DNA from: Vibrio sp. CAU 1672
GTDB lineage: Bacteria; Pseudomonadota; Gammaproteobacteria; Enterobacterales; Vibrionaceae
Reading direction: 5' to 3'
NCBI RefSeq assembly: GCF_029223195.1
Contig: NZ_JARHUF010000014.1
Span: 1-49,380 of the forward strand
DNA length: 49,380 nucleotides
The notes beneath the pieces are model-generated. The model was not told where the DNA came from. It worked only from the letters and a program-made list of their open reading frames with translations, and ran no database searches. The position numbers were made by a program, and so were the translations under genes. Positions 8,787 through 17,322 of this stretch are shown in pieces. Position 1 is the first letter of the stretch, and each line of letters begins with the position of its first letter.

Positions 8787-8826
8787 TATAGGCCTTACTC
8801 AAAGTTAGCGCTCTGCGCCTAGAAAC

Positions 8827-8859
8827 AAAAAAGCGCAGGCTGAAGCTTCAACCTGCGCT
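8827..8859 (-). terminator. Intrinsic terminator of slyD
   Basis: AGCGCAGG (8832-8839) pairs with CCTGCGCT (8852-8859), and the inner bases extend the stem (one A-C mismatch). On the minus strand it is followed by T6 (8827-8832). It lies about 48 bp after the slyD stop. Confidence 0.88.
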
Positions 8860-8906
8860 CTTAATTCTATCAAAAGATAACTCTTATTCTTTTGAACTGG
8901 GTGGAA

Positions 8907-9482
8907 TTAGTGCGAACCGCAACCGCCGCCGCCGCAACACTCGTGGTCGTCGCCTTTTTCTTCGCCACCACAGCAGCCGCCTTCATGATCGTGGTCGTGA
9001 CCACCACAACAGCCGCCACCCTGGTGGATATGACCGTGCTCGACCTCTTCTGAAGTCGCTTCACGCGTTGCCATCACTTCCACTTCAAAAGTCAGTGTTT
9101 GGCCAGCCAGCATGTGGTTGCCGTCTACCACAACTTCGTCGCCGTCTACTTCAGTGACTTCTACAGGGATTGGGCCTTGATCCGTATCGGCCAGGAAACG
9201 CATACCCACTTCGATTTGCTCAACGCCTTGGAATACGTCTGCAGGAACACGTTGAACCAGTGCGTCGTTGTGCTCACCGTATGCTTCTTCAGGAGCTACC
9301 GTTACAGAGAACTTGTCGCCAGCCACTTTACCTTCTAGCTCTTTTTCAAGACCAGTGATTAGGTTGTTGTGACCGTGTAGGTAATCAAGAGGTGCTTCAG
9401 AAGTTGATTGATCAACCACAACACCGTCTTCCAACATTACTTTGTATGCAAGGCTTGCAACAACGTTCTTTTCAATTTTCAT
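8907..9482 (-). CDS. slyD: FKBP-type peptidyl-prolyl isomerase SlyD
   Basis: SlyD is a cytoplasmic prolyl isomerase, chaperone and nickel-binding protein that supplies metal to hydrogenases and is needed for phiX174 lysis in E. coli. The start was set at the ATG at 9482 (191 aa, MKIEKNVVASLAYKVML) because of its TGGAG ribosome-binding site. An FKBP core at about 1-70 and 120-145 brackets the IF (insert-in-flap) domain at about 70-120. The last 45 residues are extremely rich in His, Cys and Gly (HIHQGGGCCGGHDHDHEGG and ECCGGGGCGSH), the metal-binding tail. It is followed by a terminator and preceded by a promoter overlapping the end of yheV. Confidence 0.95.
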   Translation of the reverse strand: MKIEKNVVASLAYKVMLEDGVVVDQSTSEAPLDYLHGHNNLITGLEKELEGKVAGDKFSVTVAPEEAYGEHNDALVQRVPADVFQGVEQIEVGMRFLADTDQGPIPVEVTEVDGDEVVVDGNHMLAGQTLTFEVEVMATREATSEEVEHGHIHQGGGCCGGHDHDHEGGCCGGEEKGDDHECCGGGGCGSH

Positions 9483-9542
9483 ACTAACTCCAGGGAGATT
9501 AATGGACTTAACCAAGGTGGGGTTAAGTGCTGAGATGGTAGT

Positions 9543-9570
9543 ATTATGGGGATCAATTACTGAAGTTCAA
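9543..9570 (-). promoter_or_regulatory. Candidate promoter for slyD
   Basis: On the minus strand, TTGAAC (9565-9570) and CATAAT (9543-9548) are 16 bp apart, immediately after the yheV stop. A small hairpin (CTTAACC / GGTTAAG, 9507-9527) lies in the predicted leader. Confidence 0.45.
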
Positions 9571-9789
9571 TTATTCAGGCTTAAAAATCCCGATCATTTC
9601 CTGGCCTGAGTGTTTATTTTTTTCTACAGATTGCGGTTTACGCTGCTCGGTGTAATCACACTCGACACACTCGACCAGTTCAATATTGTTCTCGATCCAC
9701 CAACGCAGGGTATCTTGCTGGCGGCATTGCGGACAGCTGGCGCCCGCGATAAAACGTTTTTTAGCTTTCACAATGGTTCCTTTTGCCAC
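9571..9789 (-). CDS. yheV: YheV family putative zinc-ribbon protein
   Basis: This is a 72-aa small cytoplasmic protein of unknown function with two CxxC pairs (CPQCRQQDTL at about 19-28 and CVECDYTEQ at about 41-49), which predict a zinc ribbon. The sequence GTIVKAKKRFIAGASCPQC is typical of YheV. It lies 19 bp after kefB on the same strand, so it is probably part of the kefG-kefB-yheV transcript, matching E. coli order. No catalytic residues are apparent; a nucleic-acid-binding or stress role is only a guess. Confidence 0.9.
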   Translation of the reverse strand: MAKGTIVKAKKRFIAGASCPQCRQQDTLRWWIENNIELVECVECDYTEQRKPQSVEKNKHSGQEMIGIFKPE

Positions 9790-9808
9790 TCATCTCATGG
9801 CGGTTGTA

Positions 9809-11605
9809 CTACTTCCAGTGGTTCGGCGACTGATGATCGCTCTCCATTTCGCGGCCAAAGATCTCTTCCAGCTCTTTGCGCGCTTCTTTCGCCCTCTGGG
9901 CCAGTTTCTTATCTTCGCTATGCTGCGGCAATAAGTCCTTGAGCATAGCATTATCCAGTTTACGAAAATGTGCTTCAGCCCGTTTGGCCTGGTACGGATG
10001 CATCCCCAATTGCACCAGTGTCTGACGGCCTAAATCTAATGCGCCAAGGAAGGTTTCTCGTGAATAGTGCTCCACCCCATGATTAATCAACTGGTATGCC
10101 TCTACCCGGCTGCGGGCACGGGCGAGCAGTTTCAGTTTGGGAAAATGCTGGCGGCAGAGATCGACAATGGTCATCACCTCATCAGGGGAATCCGTGCAAA
10201 TCACCAGAGCTTCAGCTTTATCGGCCCCCGCCGCCCGCAGCAGATCCAACTGGGTTGCATCGCCATAAAACACCTTATAGCCGTATTTACGCAGCAGATT
10301 TATCTGGCTGGCATCACTCTCCAGTACGGTCACTTTGATCTTATTGGCATACATCAAACGCCCGACGATCTGGCCAAACCGGCCAAAACCGGCGATGATC
10401 ACCCGTGGGCGACGATCCACCACACGGCTGGATATGCGCTCTTCTTCCTGGTTGAGGGTGCGTGCGAACCATTTCTTCTGCGCCATCAGTAACAGCGGCG
10501 TAGTGACCATGGATAAACTTACCACCACCAGCAAGAATGCCACTTGCTCTTTACTTAAGATCCCTTCCTGACTGGCCGCGGTGAAAATCACAAACGCGAA
10601 TTCGCCCCCCTGACTAAGGATCGCAGCCATCCGGCTTCTGGCTTTAGCGCGCACACGGGAAAGACGGGCCAAAACGTATAACACCAGGCCTTTCACCACC
10701 ACCAATGCCAGCACCGCTCCCAGAATGGCCAGCGGTTGCAGCGCCAGCAGTCCGAGGTTGACTGACATGCCCACGGCAATAAAGAACAGTCCGAGCAATA
10801 AGCCTTTAAACGGTTCTATCGCAATTTCCAGTTCATGGCGGTATTCACTCTCCGCCAGCAGCACCCCGGCCAAAAACGTCCCTAACGCCATCGACAATCC
10901 CAATGCCTGCATGGCCACCGAAATACCCAGGACCACCAACAGCGCGGCGACGGTAAACAACTCACGCACACCACTCATCACCACAAAGCGGAACAATGGA
11001 CGCAATAAAAAATGACCACCAATCAACAGGCCAGCCACCCCGGCGATCACCCCGAGCGTGTTCACCCAGCTACCGTCAGCCTGACCACCGGACAACAGCG
11101 GCAATACCGCCAGCATCGGGATCACGGCGATATCCTGGAACAGCAGCACCGCAAACCCAGACTGACCGGTTTCGGTCCCTTCCAGGCCCTGTTCTTCGAT
11201 CACTTTGAGGGCGATGGCGGTGGACGACAGCGCCAGCCCCATACCAATCACCAGGCTCATTTGCACGTTGAGACCAAACAGACTGATCAAACTGGCAATC
11301 ACTGCCGTGGTGATCACCACCTGAGCCCCACCCAGGCCAAGGATCGGCCCACGCATTTGCCATAATTTTTTCGGGTTGAGCTCCAAACCAATTAAAAACA
11401 GCAGCAGCACCACCCCGAGTTCGGCAAAATGCAGAATGGCATCGACATCGCTGATCAGGCGCAGCCCCCAGGGGCCAATGCTCACCCCGGCCAGCAGATA
11501 GCCCAAGACTGATCCCAGCCCCAACCGCCGGGCGATCGGCACCGCGATCACCGCCGCAGAGAGAAACACCACACCGCTTTGCAGTAATTCACTGGTCATC
11601 GCCAT
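9809..11605 (-). CDS. kefB: Glutathione-regulated K+/H+ antiporter KefB
   Basis: This is an inner-membrane potassium efflux system that opens on binding glutathione S-conjugates, acidifying the cytoplasm to protect against electrophiles such as methylglyoxal. The first about 385 residues are a CPA2 transporter domain with some 12-13 membrane segments (for example GYLLAGVSIGPWGLRLISDV). A cytoplasmic RCK/KTN nucleotide-binding domain begins near residue 390 (VIIAGFGRFGQIVGRL, YGDATQLDLLRAAGA), followed by a charged tail. The ATG at 11605 (598 aa, MAMTSELLQSG) is preferred, with AAGGGGG upstream; the ATG at 11599 is an alternative. It overlaps the kefG 3' end by 17 bp, so the subunits are coupled. 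Confidence 0.95.
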   Translation of the reverse strand: MAMTSELLQSGVVFLSAAVIAVPIARRLGLGSVLGYLLAGVSIGPWGLRLISDVDAILHFAELGVVLLLFLIGLELNPKKLWQMRGPILGLGGAQVVITTAVIASLISLFGLNVQMSLVIGMGLALSSTAIALKVIEEQGLEGTETGQSGFAVLLFQDIAVIPMLAVLPLLSGGQADGSWVNTLGVIAGVAGLLIGGHFLLRPLFRFVVMSGVRELFTVAALLVVLGISVAMQALGLSMALGTFLAGVLLAESEYRHELEIAIEPFKGLLLGLFFIAVGMSVNLGLLALQPLAILGAVLALVVVKGLVLYVLARLSRVRAKARSRMAAILSQGGEFAFVIFTAASQEGILSKEQVAFLLVVVSLSMVTTPLLLMAQKKWFARTLNQEEERISSRVVDRRPRVIIAGFGRFGQIVGRLMYANKIKVTVLESDASQINLLRKYGYKVFYGDATQLDLLRAAGADKAEALVICTDSPDEVMTIVDLCRQHFPKLKLLARARSRVEAYQLINHGVEHYSRETFLGALDLGRQTLVQLGMHPYQAKRAEAHFRKLDNAMLKDLLPQHSEDKKLAQRAKEARKELEEIFGREMESDHQSPNHWK

Positions 11606-12182
11606 ACATGCCCCCTTGTGCGACCTGAACAACCTCTGTCAACGGATCGCTCAGCCAGCGACGGTACAACTCCGCATGCTGATAACGTTCAATATCCGAA
11701 ACATTGCGTGACCAATACAGCACAAACGGTTCGATCCAGTGCATCTGGCATAATGCCGCCGTTAACTCAAACGGCTGTAAGATCTGCTCCAACGGATACT
11801 TGTTGTAACCTTTGGCGCTGAAAGCCTCTTCCTTGCCCCCGGTGGTGATCACACTCCGCCAGTATTTACCGCGCAGCGCACAGCCTTCACCAAACGCAAA
11901 CCCTTTGCCCAGCACACGATCCAGCCATTCTTTCAGCAAAGCCGGGCAAGAATACATATACAGCGGATGATGAAAGACGATCACCTCATGCGCCATCAGC
12001 AACTGGTGTTCATGACTGACGTCGATGAAAAAATCCGGATACGCGGCGTAAAGATCGTGCACGGTCACGTGATCCAGTGATTCAATCTTTTTGATCATCA
12101 CTTGATTCGCAATTGAATTTTGTGGCTCCGGGTGCGCATAAATCACCAGAACTCTTGGGGGCATCGAAGCTGCTGCAGCCAA
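11589..12182 (-). CDS. kefG: KefG, flavoprotein activator of KefB
   Basis: KefG is an NAD(P)H quinone oxidoreductase-like (flavodoxin fold) ancillary subunit required for full KefB activity at the membrane. The protein is 197 aa. Family signatures are RVLVIYAHPEPQNSIAN near the start, VHDLYAAYPDFFIDV, and HHPLYMYSCPALLKEWLDRV around the flavin site. The assigned start is TTG at 12182, with AAGGA seven bases upstream; an ATG six codons further in has no good ribosome-binding site but would also fit the family. A strong promoter lies about 40 bp upstream, and the gene is divergent from yheS. It overlaps kefB. Confidence 0.92.
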   Translation of the reverse strand: MAAAASMPPRVLVIYAHPEPQNSIANQVMIKKIESLDHVTVHDLYAAYPDFFIDVSHEHQLLMAHEVIVFHHPLYMYSCPALLKEWLDRVLGKGFAFGEGCALRGKYWRSVITTGGKEEAFSAKGYNKYPLEQILQPFELTAALCQMHWIEPFVLYWSRNVSDIERYQHAELYRRWLSDPLTEVVQVAQGGMYGDDQ

Positions 12183-12222
12183 AGGATCGTCCTTGTCTTG
12201 AATTCCTATCGGTTATCAAATT

Positions 12223-12251
12223 GTTATACTTTTTTGTTGCCCATAATGCAA
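12223..12251 (-). promoter_or_regulatory. Candidate sigma-70 promoter of kefG-kefB-yheV
   Basis: On the minus strand, TTGCAT (12246-12251) and TATAAC (12223-12228) are separated by exactly 17 bp, in the gap between divergent kefG and yheS. The predicted start is about 35 nt before the kefG TTG codon. Confidence 0.6.
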
Positions 12252-12352
12252 TTTATGACCAACAATCGACATTTTCCGTTAATACCCCTACTATTCACCG
12301 CGAGACACATTGACCCAGATACGCGCCTTGCGCGAAGTGAAGCAGACTTCTT

Positions 12353-14272
12353 ATGATTACCTTCTCTGATATTCAGCTACTGCGTGGCGGCAAACCCCTG
12401 CTAGACCAAGCCTCTGCAACCATTCATCCCGGCGACAAAGTCGGCCTGGTCGGCAAAAACGGCTGTGGTAAGTCGACCCTGTTTGCCCTGCTCAAAGACG
12501 AACTGTCGATTGATGCCGGTGCTTTCAACCAGCCACAACACTGGGAGCTGGCCTGGGTGGCCCAGGAAACCCCGGCACTTGAACGCCCGGCCCTGGAATA
12601 CGTCATCGATGGTGATCGCGAATATCGTGATCTGGAAAGGCAATTGGCAGAAGCCGAGCAGGCGGACAATGGTACGTTGGTGGCGGAGATCCATGGCAAA
12701 ATCGAAACCATCGGGGGTTACAGTATCCGCGCTCGCGCTGCCGAGCTGCTGGACGGCTTAGGCTTTAGCCAAGAGCAGATGAACTGGAATCTGACCCAGT
12801 TTTCCGGTGGCTGGCGAATGCGTCTCAACCTTGCCCAGGCGCTGCTGTGCCGCTCCGATCTGCTGTTACTCGATGAGCCGACCAACCACTTGGATCTGGA
12901 CGCCGTGATGTGGCTGGAGCGCTGGCTGCAGAGCTACCCGGGCACACTGATCCTGATCTCGCACGACCGGGACTTCCTCGATCCGATCGTTGGCCGGATC
13001 ATTCACATTGAAAACCAGCAACTCAACGAATATACCGGTAACTACTCGTCATTTGAAAACCAGCGCGCACAGAAGATGGTGCTGCAGCAAGCCATGTTCG
13101 CAAAACAGCAAAAGCAGATGGCACACATGCAGAGCTACATCGACCGTTTCCGCTACAAAGCCTCCAAAGCCCGCCAGGCCCAAAGCCGGATCAAGGCCCT
13201 GGAGCGCATGGAAAAAGTGCTGCCAGCCCAGTTTGATAACCCGTTCAGCTTTGAGTTTCGCCAGCCGGCTGCCCTGCCCAACCCCATCATGATGATGGAT
13301 GACGTTTCAGCGGGCTACGACGACAAGCTGATCTTAGAGAAAATCCGTTTAAACCTGGTGCCGGGCAGCCGGATTGGCTTGCTGGGCCGCAATGGCGCCG
13401 GTAAATCAACCCTGATCAAGTTACTCTCCGGTGAGCTAAAAGCACAAGGCGGCGATCTGACTTATTCCCAAGGCGTCAAGATCGGCTACTTTGCGCAGCA
13501 CCAGCTGGAAACCCTGCACCCGGAAGAGACCCCTTTGCAGCACATGATGCAGATTGCGCCGGATAAGACCGAGCAGCAACTGCGCGATTACTTAGGCAGC
13601 TTCGGCTTCCAGGGGGACAAAGCGCTGGAAAAAGTCGCCCCGTTCTCTGGCGGCGAAAAAGCCCGCCTGGTACTGGCGTTGATCGTATGGCAAAAACCCA
13701 ACCTGTTGCTGCTGGATGAACCGACCAACCACCTGGATTTGGACATGCGTCAGGCGCTGACACTGGCACTACAAACTTTCGAAGGGGCGATGGTGATCGT
13801 CTCGCACGATCGCTACTTGCTGCGCGCCACCACCGATGATTTGTACCTGGTGCATGACCGCCAGGTCGCTCCATTTGACGGCGACCTGAACGACTACTAT
13901 AAGTGGCTGACTGAACAACAAAAAGCCGAACGTAAAGAAGCACAGGCCGCACAGCCGACGAAAGATAACACCAACAGTGCGACAGCGAAGAAAGAGCAGA
14001 AGCGGCGCGAAGCAGAGTTTCGCAAGCAAACCGCACCAATTCGCAAAACGCTGACACAATTAGAAAATAAAATGGATAAGTTAGGCGCTGCACTGGCGCA
14101 AGCGGAAGCACAATTAGCGGACAACTCACTGTATGAAACCGAAAATAAAGCTAAACTTAACCAGGTGTTGGCCCTTCAGGCAGAAAGCAAAGCCGTGCTT
14201 GAAGAAGTGGAGATGGAATGGATGTCGGCTCAGGAAACCCTTGAGCAGATGGAGCTAGAGTTTAATCAATGA
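12353..14272 (+). CDS. yheS: ABC-F family ribosome-associated ATPase YheS
   Basis: YheS is a soluble ABC-F protein with no membrane segments. Family members bind the ribosomal E site and affect the peptidyl-transferase centre, and E. coli YheS has been implicated in relief of stalling. The protein is 639 aa. ABC1 has Walker A GKNGCGKST at about 35-43, signature FSGGWRMRL and Walker B LLLLDEPTNHLDLD. A P-site tRNA-interaction linker (about 240-305) is rich in Lys, Arg and Gln. ABC2 has GRNGAGKST, FSGGEKARL and a second LLLLDEPTNHLDLD. Residues about 545-639 form a C-terminal coiled coil. It overlaps the next gene by 4 bp (ATGA), forming an operon with the TIGR02444 gene and probably yheT-yheU. 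Confidence 0.95.
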   Translation: MITFSDIQLLRGGKPLLDQASATIHPGDKVGLVGKNGCGKSTLFALLKDELSIDAGAFNQPQHWELAWVAQETPALERPALEYVIDGDREYRDLERQLAEAEQADNGTLVAEIHGKIETIGGYSIRARAAELLDGLGFSQEQMNWNLTQFSGGWRMRLNLAQALLCRSDLLLLDEPTNHLDLDAVMWLERWLQSYPGTLILISHDRDFLDPIVGRIIHIENQQLNEYTGNYSSFENQRAQKMVLQQAMFAKQQKQMAHMQSYIDRFRYKASKARQAQSRIKALERMEKVLPAQFDNPFSFEFRQPAALPNPIMMMDDVSAGYDDKLILEKIRLNLVPGSRIGLLGRNGAGKSTLIKLLSGELKAQGGDLTYSQGVKIGYFAQHQLETLHPEETPLQHMMQIAPDKTEQQLRDYLGSFGFQGDKALEKVAPFSGGEKARLVLALIVWQKPNLLLLDEPTNHLDLDMRQALTLALQTFEGAMVIVSHDRYLLRATTDDLYLVHDRQVAPFDGDLNDYYKWLTEQQKAERKEAQAAQPTKDNTNSATAKKEQKRREAEFRKQTAPIRKTLTQLENKMDKLGAALAQAEAQLADNSLYETENKAKLNQVLALQAESKAVLEEVEMEWMSAQETLEQMELEFNQ

Positions 14273-14748
14273 CAAACAAGCACGCACAAAACGACCTCAC
14301 CCTGGAACACCTCTGGCAGTTCAGTCTGCAGTTTTATGGTGTGCGGGAAGTGAAAGAAGCGTGCTTGTCATTACAGAATAACTACCACGGCAACGTAAAT
14401 TTACTCCTGCTGCTCAGATGGCTTGATGAGCAGCAAATCACCTTCCAGGAGCAAGACTGGCACCTGGTGCAACGTTGCCTGGGCCGCAGTGAAACCCTGC
14501 TTCACTCCTACCGCGATCTGCGGCGCCACCTTAAATCCCAGGTCAATGACGCCCTTTACCGCGAAGCATTGCAGTTTGAACTGCAACTGGAAAAACAGCA
14601 ACAAGCCGATCTGGTCAACTGTATTAACTCGCTCACGCTAGTCAACAATGATGGCGAACCATTGACGCTGCGCTACTGTCGCCAATTGGGTGGCGAGCAC
14701 CTGCAAGCGGCATTTTCCAGCCCGGTTCCAAACATTCCCCACCCATAA
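14269..14748 (+). CDS. TIGR02444 (DUF2390) family protein
   Basis: This is a 159-aa protein matching the TIGR02444/DUF2390 family, recognised from LTLEHLWQFSLQFYGVREVK followed by ACLSLQNNYHGNVNLLLLL. The family is largely alpha-helical and has no assigned function. Its ATG overlaps the yheS stop (14269-14272), so translation is coupled to yheS. In Vibrio and related genera this gene commonly follows yheS, while E. coli lacks it there. No signal peptide or membrane segment is visible, so it is likely cytoplasmic. Confidence 0.82.
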   Translation: MTNKHAQNDLTLEHLWQFSLQFYGVREVKEACLSLQNNYHGNVNLLLLLRWLDEQQITFQEQDWHLVQRCLGRSETLLHSYRDLRRHLKSQVNDALYREALQFELQLEKQQQADLVNCINSLTLVNNDGEPLTLRYCRQLGGEHLQAAFSSPVPNIPHP

Positions 14749-14836
14749 GTCAATAAAATATCTATACTAAAGTTATAAAGGATTATATTAATAAATACTT
14801 CAGCGTGCGTTGAAGTACCATAAAGAGCAGTTAGGT

Positions 14837-15844
14837 ATGACACAATTTTCCGCCGCCGCAGGCATCAAAAACCCGCACCTGCAAACCCTGTTGCCACGTT
14901 TTATTCGCAAGAAAGCGTTATTTAACCCGATCTGGCAAACCTTAACGACCCCGGATGATGATTTCCTCGATTTGGCGTGGAGCGAAGAGCCACACACGGA
15001 CTCCGCACAGCGCAAACCCGTTTTTGTCCTGTTTCACGGCTTGGAGGGGTGCTTTTACAGCCCGTACGCCAACGGCCTGATGGACGCATTTGCGCGCTCT
15101 GGCTGGCTGTCGGTAATGATGCATTTTCGCGGCTGCAGCGGCAAACCCAACAAACGGGCCCGCACCTACCATTCCGGGGAAGTGACCGATGCACGCCTTT
15201 TCCTCAAGCAACTGCACCAGCAATTTCCCAACAGCCCCAAAGTAGCCGTCGGCATCTCCCTTGGTGGTAATATGCTGGCCAATTATCTGGCCCAGTATCG
15301 GGATAACCCGCTGCTCGACGCCGCAACCATTGTTTCTGCCCCGCTTGATCTGGCTGCCTGTGCCGAGCGCATTGAACAAGGCTTTTCCAAAATCTATCGC
15401 CGCTACCTGCTCTCTTCGCTCAAGCGCACCGCATTACAAAAACATGACTTGCTGCACGGGGAGCTGGCGCTGTCTTACCGCTCGATCAAGCGCGTCACCC
15501 GTCTGTACGAGTTTGATGACCTGATCACCGCGCCATTACATGGTTTTAAAAATGCGCAGGATTATTACCAGCAATGTTCGGGCTTAAACAAACTGCCACA
15601 GATTAAGCTGCCAACGCTGATCATCCACGCCAAAGATGACCCGTTCATGACTGAAGCGGTGATCCCGAAATTTATCCTGCCTGACAATATCGACTATCGC
15701 CTGTATGAGCACGGCGGCCACGTCGGCTTTTTGAGTGGCAGTGCACTACAACCGCGATTCTGGCTCGAAGAAGCGCTACCGGCCTATTATGAAAGCGTGG
15801 CGGCGGATTATTTTTCTGCTGTAACTCCATCCCGGAAGCAGTAA
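14837..15844 (+). CDS. yheT: YheT-like alpha/beta hydrolase
   Basis: This is a putative esterase or lipase of the UPF0017 (ABHD1/3-like) family. The start was set at the ATG at 14837 (335 aa, MTQFSAAAGIKNPHLQTLLP), which fits the family better than an in-frame TTG 27 bp upstream. The oxyanion region is FHGLEGCFYSPYANGLM. The nucleophile elbow is GISLGGN, with Ser at about residue 145. The acid is in IIHAKDDPFM, and the catalytic His lies in EHGGHVGFL. The physiological substrate is unknown. It is followed 36 bp later by yheU, and the yheS-yheT-yheU-prkB order matches E. coli. Confidence 0.92.
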   Translation: MTQFSAAAGIKNPHLQTLLPRFIRKKALFNPIWQTLTTPDDDFLDLAWSEEPHTDSAQRKPVFVLFHGLEGCFYSPYANGLMDAFARSGWLSVMMHFRGCSGKPNKRARTYHSGEVTDARLFLKQLHQQFPNSPKVAVGISLGGNMLANYLAQYRDNPLLDAATIVSAPLDLAACAERIEQGFSKIYRRYLLSSLKRTALQKHDLLHGELALSYRSIKRVTRLYEFDDLITAPLHGFKNAQDYYQQCSGLNKLPQIKLPTLIIHAKDDPFMTEAVIPKFILPDNIDYRLYEHGGHVGFLSGSALQPRFWLEEALPAYYESVAADYFSAVTPSRKQ

Positions 15845-15880
15845 AATAACGTCACTGGATCATAAAAGTCAGAGGTATTT

Positions 15881-16093
15881 ATGATTGTTCCTTGGCAAGA
15901 GATCGCTCCGGAGACCCTGGAGAATCTCATCCGTGAGTTCGTACTACGGGAAGGCACCGACTACGGTGAAATCGAGCGTTCGCTGCAAAGTAAAATCGAT
16001 CAGGTAAAGCACCAACTGCAAGCCGGCGAGGCCGTGGTTGTGTTTTCTGAGCTGCATGAAACGGTTGATATTCAACTTAAAACGAAATTTTAG
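15881..16093 (+). CDS. yheU: YheU family protein
   Basis: This is a 70-aa conserved protein of unknown function (UPF0270). The sequence [20 protein letters not shown] followed by VLREGTDYG is diagnostic. It is acidic and has no membrane segment. An AGAGGTATTT ribosome-binding site precedes the ATG at 15881. It lies 36 bp after yheT and about 120 bp before prkB, as in E. coli. Confidence 0.93.
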   Translation: MIVPWQEIAPETLENLIREFVLREGTDYGEIERSLQSKIDQVKHQLQAGEAVVVFSELHETVDIQLKTKF

Positions 16094-16141
16094 ACACTTC
16101 ACACTTTGCCGACCCCCGCTCGCTGATAAGCACAGGTTACG

Positions 16142-16180
16142 TGCTATAGTGGGGTATCGGCCGTGCAGCACGCGCTGCAC
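16142..16180 (+). promoter_or_regulatory. Candidate extended -10 promoter and leader hairpin for prkB
   Basis: TGCTATAGT (16142-16150) is an extended -10 element, and transcription would start near 16157. Immediately after, GTGCAGC (16163-16169) and GCTGCAC (16174-16180) form a 7-bp GC-rich hairpin with a 4-nt loop at the very 5' end of the mRNA. This could protect the 5' end or serve as an operator. Confidence 0.4.
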
Positions 16181-16213
16181 ATTACAGGTAAGTACTTTTC
16201 GACAAGGTTTGTC

Positions 16214-17083
16214 ATGTCAGCAAAACACCCGATCATTGCGGTTACCGGTTCTTCCGGTGCCGGCACCACCACCACCTCTGAAGCTTTCCGTAAAATGTTC
16301 AACATGATGAACATCAAACCGGCATGGGTCGAAGGCGACAGCTTCCATCGCTTTACCCGGCCGGAAATGGACATCGAAATCCGTAAAGCACGCGAACAGG
16401 GCAAACACATCAGTTACTTCGGCCCGCAAGCCAACGACTTCCCCGGCTTAGAAGCGTTTTTTCACCAGTTTGGCGACAACGGTACCGGCAGTGTGCGTCG
16501 CTACCTGCACACCTTTGATGAAGCCGTCCCCTATAACCAAATGCCCGGCACCTTTACCCCCTGGCAGGATTTACCGGAAAACAGTGATGTGCTGTTCTAT
16601 GAAGGCCTGCACGGCGGAGTGGTGGATGGTGAGGTCAATGTCGCCCGGCATGTCGACTTTTTGATCGGCATGGTACCGATCGTTAACTTAGAATGGATCC
16701 AGAAGTTTGTCCGTGATACCCGTGATCGCGGCCACTCACGCGAAGCAGTGATGGACTCCATCGTGCGCTCAATGGATGACTACCTTAACTACATCACCCC
16801 TCAGTTTTCCCGCACCCACATCAATTTTCAGCGGGTACCGACGGTCGATACCTCCAACCCGCTTAATGCTAAAGGCATTCCAAGCCTGGATGAAAGCTTT
16901 GTGGTGATCCGCCTGCGCGGGATAAAAAACGTCGATTACCCCTACCTGCTGGCTATGATTGACGGCTCATTCATGTCACGGCATAACACGATTGTCGTAC
17001 CAGGCGGGAAAATGAGCTTTGCCATGGAGCTCATTGTCAGGCCTATCCTGCAGCAGCTGATTGAAACCGGAAAAATCGGTTAA
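16214..17083 (+). CDS. prkB: PrkB, phosphoribulokinase-like kinase
   Basis: PrkB is a 289-aa P-loop kinase of the phosphoribulokinase/uridine kinase superfamily. Its substrate in non-autotrophic gammaproteobacteria is unknown, and no other Calvin-cycle gene is present here. Walker A is GSSGAGTTTTSEAF at about residues 11-24. Other motifs are VEGDSFHRF, LFYEGLHGGVV (Walker B-like, as in phosphoribulokinase), and FSRTHINFQRVPTVDTSNPL. The ATG at 16214, with AAGGTTTGTC upstream, was chosen over an earlier in-frame GTG at 16163, which lies inside the leader hairpin. The yheU-prkB-crp order is as in E. coli, but yhfA is absent between prkB and crp. Confidence 0.9.
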   Translation: MSAKHPIIAVTGSSGAGTTTTSEAFRKMFNMMNIKPAWVEGDSFHRFTRPEMDIEIRKAREQGKHISYFGPQANDFPGLEAFFHQFGDNGTGSVRRYLHTFDEAVPYNQMPGTFTPWQDLPENSDVLFYEGLHGGVVDGEVNVARHVDFLIGMVPIVNLEWIQKFVRDTRDRGHSREAVMDSIVRSMDDYLNYITPQFSRTHINFQRVPTVDTSNPLNAKGIPSLDESFVVIRLRGIKNVDYPYLLAMIDGSFMSRHNTIVVPGGKMSFAMELIVRPILQQLIETGKIG

Positions 17084-17116
17084 TAATCAGCTCAACAGGA
17101 TGTTTACTTTTCATAC

Positions 17117-17132
17117 CGTGATCATGTGCACA
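17117..17132 (+). promoter_or_regulatory. Candidate CRP site upstream of crp
   Basis: CGTGATCATGTGCACA matches the consensus TGTGA-N6-TCACA at 8 of 10 positions with correct spacing. It ends just upstream of the candidate -35, centred about 47 bp before the predicted start. It fits CRP autoregulation, which is known for E. coli crp. Confidence 0.5.
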
Positions 17133-17135
17133 TTT

Positions 17136-17165
17136 TTGCTTAGAAAAACGCAATTACGGTACGAT
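17136..17165 (+). promoter_or_regulatory. Candidate sigma-70 promoter for crp
   Basis: TTGCTT (17136-17141) and TACGAT (17160-17165) are separated by 18 bp, giving a leader of about 150 nt before the crp ATG. No terminator or small ORF was recognised in that leader. Confidence 0.45.
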
Positions 17166-17322
17166 TAAAATCAAGAAATCGTTTTCGAAAAAGGATACTA
17201 TTTCTAACCGAAACACAAGAGAGCTTGCAGCATAGAAAAAGTGCTCTTATTCTAGTAGGCCAATTCAGGCTTAGCTAAAATATGGATAGCGCAAGCGTAC
17301 CCTGCAGAGGAAGTGAGATATT

